A DNA stretch of 64,000 nucleotides from CBDHCC01 sp965219235. Its GTDB lineage: Bacteria; Pseudomonadota; Alphaproteobacteria; Sphingomonadales; Sphingomonadaceae. Location of the stretch: positions 2,356,001-2,420,000 of the forward strand of contig OZ244721.1 in assembly GCA_965219235.1 (NCBI GenBank), given 5' to 3'. The notes beneath the pieces are model-generated. The model was given only the letters and a program-made list of their open reading frames with translations, ran no database searches and was not told the DNA's origin. Below, in pieces: positions 8,063 to 13,189 of the stretch. Position 1 is the stretch's first letter, and every line of letters starts with the position of its first letter. A program made the position numbers and the translations under genes.

Positions 8063-10751
8063 GCGCCTCGATCCGCGCCTCATCCGTGAGCGGCTGGCCC
8101 AGCAGGTTCGTCACGTAGAAGCTGTCCACCGCGCGCTCGCCGAAGGTCGTGATGTGAGCCGAGCGTACCGTCACGTTCGCCTCGCACAGCGCGCGGGCGA
8201 GCGCGTGGAGCAGCGCGGGGCGGTCGGCGGCGGTCACCTCCACCACGGTGAAGCGGTTGGACGCCCGCGTGTCCACGGCCACGGCGGGCACCACGTCGAA
8301 GCTGTCGGACCGCGCGCGCACCCGGGGCCGCCGCGCCAGCGCGGGGGCGAGCGCGCGGTGGGCGGTCAGCGTGTCCCTCACCTCGCGCTCCAGCCGCTCC
8401 AGCCGGTGGGGGTCGTCGAACGGGCCGCCGAGCGGGTCGGCCACCAGGAAATTGTCCACCGCCAGCCCGTCGCTCCCGGTGTGGATGCGCGCGTCGACGA
8501 TGTTGGCGCCCGCCAGGCTGATCGCGCCGGCCAGCCGGGCGAACAGGCCGCCCTCGTCCGGGGCCAGCACGGCGACGAGGGTCGCGTCGCGCTCCGGGTC
8601 CGGGCGAACGACGACCGCGAACGCCTCGCCCGCCGTCTCCATCGCGCCGCGCGCCGCCAGGTTGAAGGCGATGACGTCGGGCGTCTCGGCGATCCAGTAG
8701 CTGTCGGGCATCGGATCGGCATCGAGCGCACTCTCCGCCACCCCCAGCCGCTCCGCCACCTCCGCCCTCCGCCCGGCGATCCGCGCCTCGCGCCCGCGCT
8801 CCATATGGCCCAGCCGCAGCACCTCCTCCGTCCCATCGAACAGCTGGGTGAGCAGCTGGCGCTTCCACCCCGTCCACGCCCCCGGCCCGACCGCGCGGAT
8901 GTCCACCACCGTCAGCACGAGCAGCAGCCGCAGCCGCTCGTTGAGCTGCACCGTGCCCGCGAAGTTCAGGACCGTCTGCGGATCGGCCACATCGCGCTTG
9001 AAGGCGCAGTGGGACATCAGCAGGTGCCAGCGCACCAGCCAGGCGACCGTCTCCGTCTCCCAAGGCTCCAGTCCCAGCCGGGGTCCGAGCCGCCGGGCCA
9101 CCTCCGCGCCCAGCACCGAATGGTCCCCGCCCCGCCCCTTGGCGATGTCGTGGCAGAGCACCGCCAGATAGAGCACGCGGCGGGACCGCAGCGAGCGGGT
9201 GATCGCGGTAGACAGCGGGTGTTCCTCCGCCAGCTCCCCCCGCTCGATCCGGCCGAGCAGCCCGATGGCGCGCAGCGTGTGCTCGTCCACCGTGTAGTGG
9301 TGGTACATGTCGAACTGCATCTGGGCGACCACGCGCCCGAAATCGGGCACGAAGCGGCCGAGCACGGTCGCCTCGTTCATCCAGCGCAGCACGGCCGCCG
9401 GGTCGCGGCGGCTGGTGAGCACGTCCAGGAACAGCGCGTTGGCGCGAGGGTCGGCGCGCGTCGCGTCGTCGATCCGCCGCGCGTCGCGCCTGGCCGCGCG
9501 CGCGGTCAGCGGATGGACCTCCACTCCGTGCCGGTCGGCGAGCTGGAACAGCTCGATCAGGCGCACCGGGTCCTCGCGGAACCAGTCGTCCTGCGGCATC
9601 GCGATCCGCCCCCGGTCGAGCACGAAGCCGTTCAGCGCGCGCGGCGATCGCTTCCACGCCGGGAGAGAAAAGCGCCGGGCGGCGCGCGCGCTCGTCTCGT
9701 CGAGGTGCGCCAGGAACACGCCCGTCAGGTCGCCCACCGTCTTCGCGGTCAGGAAATAATGCTGCATGAAGCGTTCGACCGACGACTTGGCCGGCCGGTT
9801 GGCATAGCGCATCCGCTCCGCCACCTCGCGCTGCAGGTCGAAGGTCAGGCGATCGCCCGGCTGGCCGCTGGCGAGCTGCAGGTGACAGCGCACCGCCCAC
9901 AGGAAGTTGGCCGCGCGCCGGAACTGGCGCAGCTCGGTCGCGGTCAGCAGCCCGCGCTCCACCAGGCCGGAGAGCGACTGGACCTGATGGACGTATTTGC
10001 CGATCCAGAACAGCGTGTGGAGGTCGCGCAAGGCACCCTTGCCGTTCTTCACATTGGGTTCGACGACATAGCGGCTGTCGCCCATCTGCCGGTGCCGCTC
10101 GTCGCGTTCGGCGAGCTTGGCGGCCACGAAGGCGCGGTCGGTGCCGGGCACCACCTCCTCCCAGAAGCGCCGCCGCAACTCCGCATAGAGGGCGCGGTCG
10201 CCGTCGAGGAAGCGCGCCTCCAGGAGCGCGGTGCGGATGGTGAGATCGGCGCGCGAGAGGCGCACCGCCTCGTCCACCGAGCGCACGGAATGGCCGACCG
10301 TCAGCCCCAGGTCCCACAGGCCGTAGAGGATCGTCTCGACCACCTGCTCCGTCCAGCCGGTGGGCTTGCCGGGGAGCAGGAAGGCGAGGTCCACGTCCGA
10401 CTGCGGCGCCATCTCGGCCCGGCCATAGCCGCCCACCGCCGCCAGCGAGAGCCGCTCGCCCGCCGTGCGGTGGGCGGCGGGCTGGAGCCGGGTGACGGCG
10501 GCCGCGTGGAGCAGGCGCACGACCGCGTCGGTGAGGTAGGCGGTGCCGGCCGCCGCCTGATGCCCGGAGGCGGGCGTGGCGGCGAGGCGGGCGGCGATGG
10601 TGTCGCGCCCCGCGTCGAGCGCGTCGCGCGCAAGCGCGACGGTGGCGGCCCGGAGGTTGGGGCCGTCGGGGAGCGCCGCCAGCTTTTGGATGAGGAAGCG
10701 CCGATCCACGATGCCCCGCCGGGCGGTGAGTTCGTCGTAGAGCTGGGGCAT
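8007..10751 (-). CDS. glnD: Bifunctional [protein-PII] uridylyltransferase/uridylyl-removing enzyme
   Basis: Nitrogen-status sensor that uridylylates PII proteins when glutamine is low and removes UMP when it is high. 914 residues: nucleotidyltransferase domain with GGYGRAEMAPQSDVD (about 107-121), a GlnD linker, an HD phosphohydrolase domain with LCHDIAKGRGGDHS, and two C-terminal ACT domains that bind glutamine. The ATG at 10751 has a C-rich leader and no purine ribosome-binding site. It lies downstream of the CHAT operon on the same strand, so some transcription may enter from there. In many alphaproteobacteria glnD lies close to mutS; here they are separated by the inserted HTH-CHAT operon. 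Confidence 0.96.
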   Translation of the reverse strand: MPQLYDELTARRGIVDRRFLIQKLAALPDGPNLRAATVALARDALDAGRDTIAARLAATPASGHQAAAGTAYLTDAVVRLLHAAAVTRLQPAAHRTAGERLSLAAVGGYGRAEMAPQSDVDLAFLLPGKPTGWTEQVVETILYGLWDLGLTVGHSVRSVDEAVRLSRADLTIRTALLEARFLDGDRALYAELRRRFWEEVVPGTDRAFVAAKLAERDERHRQMGDSRYVVEPNVKNGKGALRDLHTLFWIGKYVHQVQSLSGLVERGLLTATELRQFRRAANFLWAVRCHLQLASGQPGDRLTFDLQREVAERMRYANRPAKSSVERFMQHYFLTAKTVGDLTGVFLAHLDETSARAARRFSLPAWKRSPRALNGFVLDRGRIAMPQDDWFREDPVRLIELFQLADRHGVEVHPLTARAARRDARRIDDATRADPRANALFLDVLTSRRDPAAVLRWMNEATVLGRFVPDFGRVVAQMQFDMYHHYTVDEHTLRAIGLLGRIERGELAEEHPLSTAITRSLRSRRVLYLAVLCHDIAKGRGGDHSVLGAEVARRLGPRLGLEPWETETVAWLVRWHLLMSHCAFKRDVADPQTVLNFAGTVQLNERLRLLLVLTVVDIRAVGPGAWTGWKRQLLTQLFDGTEEVLRLGHMERGREARIAGRRAEVAERLGVAESALDADPMPDSYWIAETPDVIAFNLAARGAMETAGEAFAVVVRPDPERDATLVAVLAPDEGGLFARLAGAISLAGANIVDARIHTGSDGLAVDNFLVADPLGGPFDDPHRLERLEREVRDTLTAHRALAPALARRPRVRARSDSFDVVPAVAVDTRASNRFTVVEVTAADRPALLHALARALCEANVTVRSAHITTFGERAVDSFYVTNLLGQPLTDEARIEALKDRLLAVVREEEARAAA

Positions 10752-10756
10752 GGTGG

Positions 10757-10789
10757 TGGGGAGGGTAGTGGGGTGGGGAGGTGGGGGGA
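10757..10789 (+). other. G-rich tract at the glnD 5' end (possible G-quadruplex)
   Basis: Five runs of three to six G, separated by one to four bases, lie on the plus strand (the template strand for glnD) between the stop of the CHAT gene and the glnD start. Such spacing satisfies the usual G-quadruplex pattern. The glnD mRNA leader is correspondingly C-rich. A functional role is unproven. Confidence 0.45.
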
Positions 10790-10792
10790 AGG

Positions 10793-11866
10793 CTAGATAA
10801 AGGTAAACTCCCTACTACGGCGGTCGTTGGCTAACAGGGTAGGCAGATCGGCGTCTTGATCACCCTTAACCTCCAAACCAATCCTTGCCTGCTCTAAAGC
10901 GTTCGCGATGGTCGCACCTCCAATAAGAGACTGATAGAACCGCTTAGAGAAATTGCAGGCTGCAGCGTCGCCAATCTTATCCGACATGGCAACTATCGCT
11001 GGGATTGAATTAAGAAAACGCTCCGCGCCACGGACAGTGTCGCACGCGGCAAAAACAATCAGTTTAGGCTTCGCTCTGGTTGCTTCAATCACACGAGCGA
11101 CCAAGTCAAAGCTCAATATAGTTCCACCATCGTCACCTGCATTTTCGTTATCAAAAACTAGCGCCTGTCCTCCACCATGTCCCGAAAAGTGGATAATATC
11201 TGGGCAGTAGGTATTTAGCACATCTAGCAGCGTGTCCAGAGTCGGAGCGAGGACATGGTTAATGTCGACCTTGTTGCTGTTTCCAGAAAGCCTTATACCC
11301 TCTACAATCTTCCTTGCTTCTAATCCGGTCTGCAAAACCGCTGTTAGCTCCGGATTGGTAATGAGCAGTGCAATCTTGATCTTAGCTTTCTGTCGGCTCG
11401 TTTGAGCGCCACCTGTCCGCTTCTGACCTTTGACAATCGGGGTCTCAACCAGAGAAAAACCGCCGATTGCCGCTGGTCTACGCTTAGTAGGGATGAGCTT
11501 TGCGGCGCTTGGATTATCTGCCAGCCGTACAATTCTGTCCCGGTGTGCTCGGACCGAGTTGTCCTTACCATAAAGCCACCGACTACCATCATCGACTTTT
11601 CCATCATTTGGAACTCGTACAATGAGATGATATTTTGCGAGCTCATCCAACGCGTTCTGCACCACCTGCGCAGTGCCTCCGACCTGAAGAGCCTCAGCAA
11701 TTTGCTTCTTTGACCTTGGCCTCGTTCCACGCCCATAAATAAGGTTGAAGACAGCCCGCCTGTTTTTGTCCCTTCCAAGGTGTCGAGCCCATTGCAAAAC
11801 AGTCTCTTCAAAATCGCCGGATATATTTACAGCCGGTAATTGGCTATGAACCATTGGGGTCTTCAC
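10793..11866 (-). CDS. Winged-helix CHAT-domain (caspase-like) protease
   Basis: 357 residues. Residues ~30-95 form a winged helix (KKQIAEALQVGG, then ALDELAKYHLIVRV); a basic linker follows; residues ~160-357 are a CHAT domain, the bacterial relative of caspases/separases. The catalytic dyad is visible: His230 in IIHFSGHGGG and Cys275 in IVFAACDT, each after a hydrophobic strand as in clan CD peptidases. Expected activity is sequence-specific proteolysis, often cell-suicidal in defence systems. GTG at 11866 overlaps the upstream HTH gene by 23 bases; ATG 11854 is an alternative. It is the last gene of a five-HTH operon and much AT-richer than its neighbours, so probably transferred. The substrate and trigger are unknown. 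Confidence 0.85.
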   Translation of the reverse strand: MKTPMVHSQLPAVNISGDFEETVLQWARHLGRDKNRRAVFNLIYGRGTRPRSKKQIAEALQVGGTAQVVQNALDELAKYHLIVRVPNDGKVDDGSRWLYGKDNSVRAHRDRIVRLADNPSAAKLIPTKRRPAAIGGFSLVETPIVKGQKRTGGAQTSRQKAKIKIALLITNPELTAVLQTGLEARKIVEGIRLSGNSNKVDINHVLAPTLDTLLDVLNTYCPDIIHFSGHGGGQALVFDNENAGDDGGTILSFDLVARVIEATRAKPKLIVFAACDTVRGAERFLNSIPAIVAMSDKIGDAAACNFSKRFYQSLIGGATIANALEQARIGLEVKGDQDADLPTLLANDRRSREFTFI

Positions 11867-12044
11867 TTTCTGTCTCGGAACTGCTTAGCTTTTTTAGCTT
11901 TAGCATTCTACTAACTGATGCCTGACTGACGCCTATGACACTACCGATCTTTGCCTGAGACCATCCCTCTTCCATTAGTTCGGCCATTTTGAGTCGCCTC
12001 ATTAATTCGATTTCGGATAAGATCTTTTTCAGCGTCTCTTCCAT
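11844..12044 (-). CDS. Small HTH protein, fourth mini-HTH of the CHAT operon
   Basis: 66 residues: an N-terminal charged amphipathic helix (LKKILSEIELMRRLKMAEL) followed by a helix-turn-helix (WSQAKIGSVIGVSQASVSRML) and a Ser/Glu-rich tail. The HTH resembles the Cro/sigma-region-4-like fold. Its start codon overlaps the stop of the preceding gene by one base (TAATG), and its end overlaps the CHAT gene. It shares the pattern G-(x)4-I-[AG]-x-(x)2-G-(x)4-[TS]-V-S with three upstream neighbours, so they look like diverged tandem duplicates. The DNA target is unknown. Confidence 0.72.
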   Translation of the reverse strand: MEETLKKILSEIELMRRLKMAELMEEGWSQAKIGSVIGVSQASVSRMLKLKKLSSSETESEDPNGS

Positions 12045-12250
12045 TAGCTAGTTTCCCGACCTGCCACGTCGGCGTTCTTAGCCAAACTTCGCGAAAGTCC
12101 CTTAGGCAGCATACGGCTGACGGTTGCCTCATGCACCCCAAGCGCGGAGGCAATCTGATTTTGCTTTACTCCACGAGTGAGCAAATGGAGCATCAGCAGC
12201 GTTTTCACGCTTCGGAGTTCTTCTAGAATGTCTTCCGCCTTATCCGCCAT
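12044..12250 (-). CDS. Small HTH protein, third mini-HTH of the CHAT operon
   Basis: 68 residues, starting MADKAEDILEELRSVKTLL: an N-terminal amphipathic helix, then the helix-turn-helix VKQNQIASALGVHEATVSRML, then a basic tail. The ATG at 12250 is chosen over the ATG at 12283 because AGGG lies about 6 bases before it and the shorter form matches the layout of its neighbours. It overlaps the preceding gene by 11 bases. Like its neighbours it contains nothing but the helix and the HTH, so it probably acts as a dimer or in a mixed complex. Confidence 0.7.
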   Translation of the reverse strand: MADKAEDILEELRSVKTLLMLHLLTRGVKQNQIASALGVHEATVSRMLPKGLSRSLAKNADVAGRETS

Positions 12251-12428
12251 CTGATCCCTGCTTCTCTTTCTTTTTAGAATCATAGATCGTCTGACTTACT
12301 GCCCCGTTTGTTGATCCCACGATTGTGGCAATCTCGCCAGGGCTTAAGCCAGCTTCTGCAAGAAACAGAATTTTTGCTTTTTTTGTCGAAAGGTCGCGAA
12401 CCGCCGATAGTGCCTGCACCTTTAGCAT
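12240..12428 (-). CDS. Small HTH protein, second mini-HTH of the CHAT operon; start uncertain
   Basis: 62 residues from the first ATG (12428). The HTH is LSPGEIATIVGSTNGAVSQTI with a Lys-rich tail. No ribosome-binding site precedes this ATG, and the frame stays open for 11 codons upstream, encoding EIVDLLRT, which matches the N-terminal helix of the neighbouring gene (KLDILIHI). The true start may therefore be a rare codon in 12429-12461, just after the TGA TAA that ends the previous gene in the same frame. It aligns well with that upstream gene (AKILFLAEAG versus DKIVFLYGAG), so the two are tandem paralogues. Confidence 0.62.
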   Translation of the reverse strand: MLKVQALSAVRDLSTKKAKILFLAEAGLSPGEIATIVGSTNGAVSQTIYDSKKKEKQGSDGG

Positions 12429-12464
12429 TGTGCGAAGTAGATCAACGATCTCAAAGCAACTTTA

Positions 12465-12707
12465 TCACTCATCGTCGTTCTCCGCTTTTAAAGACAAAGC
12501 CTTCTTATGCCTCGCCATGGCCACGCTCACCGTCTTCGGGGTGGTGCCCAAAAGACTTGCAATGTAAGTTGGCCCAAACCCAGCTCCGTATAGAAAAACA
12601 ATTTTATCGCGCTGAGTGTTCATATCTTTGATTGCTCGAGCAACCTGAATATGTATGAGAATGTCCAATTTCTCCAAAACTAAGCTTAAAGACGGATCAG
12701 CACTCAT
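12465..12707 (-). CDS. Small HTH protein, first mini-HTH of the CHAT operon
   Basis: 80 residues: N-terminal amphipathic helix (LVLEKLDILIHIQVARAI), then HTH (FGPTYIASLLGTTPKTVSVAM) at about 43-64, then a basic/acidic tail. The HTH resembles sigma-70 region 4 or homeodomain-like folds. The start ATG overlaps the stop of the winged-helix gene (ATGA), implying translational coupling. It is the clearest paralogue of the next gene downstream, with which it shares reading frame. Confidence 0.7.
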   Translation of the reverse strand: MSADPSLSLVLEKLDILIHIQVARAIKDMNTQRDKIVFLYGAGFGPTYIASLLGTTPKTVSVAMARHKKALSLKAENDDE

Positions 12708-13033
12708 TTCGTTGATGCTCTCTTGATCGTACCTTCAGCAATCGGATAGACGTGAAGAGGTCGCACATCAGGCTTCTCACCCACTCGGATCACAATACCT
12801 TCATCGATCCATCGATTTAGCGTCTTGCTGAAATTGCCTGGATCGAGGTTAAGTGCCTTACCGATCTCAGCCTGCGTTCTGCTGCCATCGCATAGATTGT
12901 AGGCACGCCGCTGAGTCTCGCTCGTCCCCGTCCCTACGATCTCCAGAATGCGCGCCGGTGGAAACGTGCCTCTGGCCACGGTTGCCAATATGCCCCGAAG
13001 AAGAGCCCCCTGAGAATCCATCGTTCCGTCCAT
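12704..13033 (-). CDS. Winged-helix regulator, first gene of the CHAT operon
   Basis: 109 residues. Residues ~35-95 form a winged helix: QRRAYNLCDG, then TQAEIGKALNLDPGNFSKTL (recognition region) and a wing around WIDEGIVIRVGEK. The fold recalls MarR/ArsR-type regulators and resembles the N-terminal domain of the CHAT protease of the same operon (AEALQVGG, ALDELAKYHLIVRV). ATG 13033 is the first start; ATG 13021 is an alternative, and neither has a strong ribosome-binding site. The gene lies directly behind a sigma-70-like promoter and a CIRCE-like palindrome, so it may be the operon's own regulator or an adaptor for the protease. Confidence 0.7.
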   Translation of the reverse strand: MDGTMDSQGALLRGILATVARGTFPPARILEIVGTGTSETQRRAYNLCDGSRTQAEIGKALNLDPGNFSKTLNRWIDEGIVIRVGEKPDVRPLHVYPIAEGTIKRASTK

Positions 13034-13043
13034 CGCTCATCAC

Positions 13044-13070
13044 TTAGCACTAACCCGGTGCGAGTGCTAT
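13044..13070 (-). promoter_or_regulatory. CIRCE-like (HrcA-type) operator
   Basis: Two 9-base arms, TTAGCACTA (13044-13052) and GAGTGCTAT (13062-13070), are separated by exactly 9 bases. The HrcA operator CIRCE is TTAGCACTC-N9-GAGTGCTAA, so 16 of 18 arm positions match and the spacer length is identical. It lies between the proposed -10 and the first start codon of the HTH-CHAT operon, where a repressor would block initiation. It may be a true HrcA site or a target of the operon's own winged-helix protein. Confidence 0.7.
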
Positions 13071-13076
13071 GCAGGA

Positions 13077-13104
13077 GAGATATTCCTTCTTAACCGTTTG
13101 TCAA
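13077..13104 (-). promoter_or_regulatory. Sigma-70-like promoter of the HTH-CHAT operon
   Basis: On the minus strand a perfect TTGACA (13104-13099) is followed after 16 bases by TATCTC (13082-13077). Transcription would start near 13070, at the edge of the CIRCE-like palindrome. The surrounding 150 bases are AT-rich compared with the host genes. Confidence 0.55.
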
Positions 13105-13189
13105 GCCGCTTTGCTAAGGGAGAAAAAAACGACGGCGGCTTCGGACCTTTGCGGTTGAATAGGCTCTCTGGCTATCAACCCTGTCACCC

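Noticed and set aside
10953..11713. Plus-strand frames opposite the CHAT gene
   Set aside because: No start signals or recognisable protein; the minus-strand frame has intact catalytic motifs.
11844..12707. Reading the small HTH genes as toxin-antitoxin antitoxins
   Set aside because: All four are HTH-only and no small toxin gene is paired with any of them; the only enzymatic partner is the CHAT protease.
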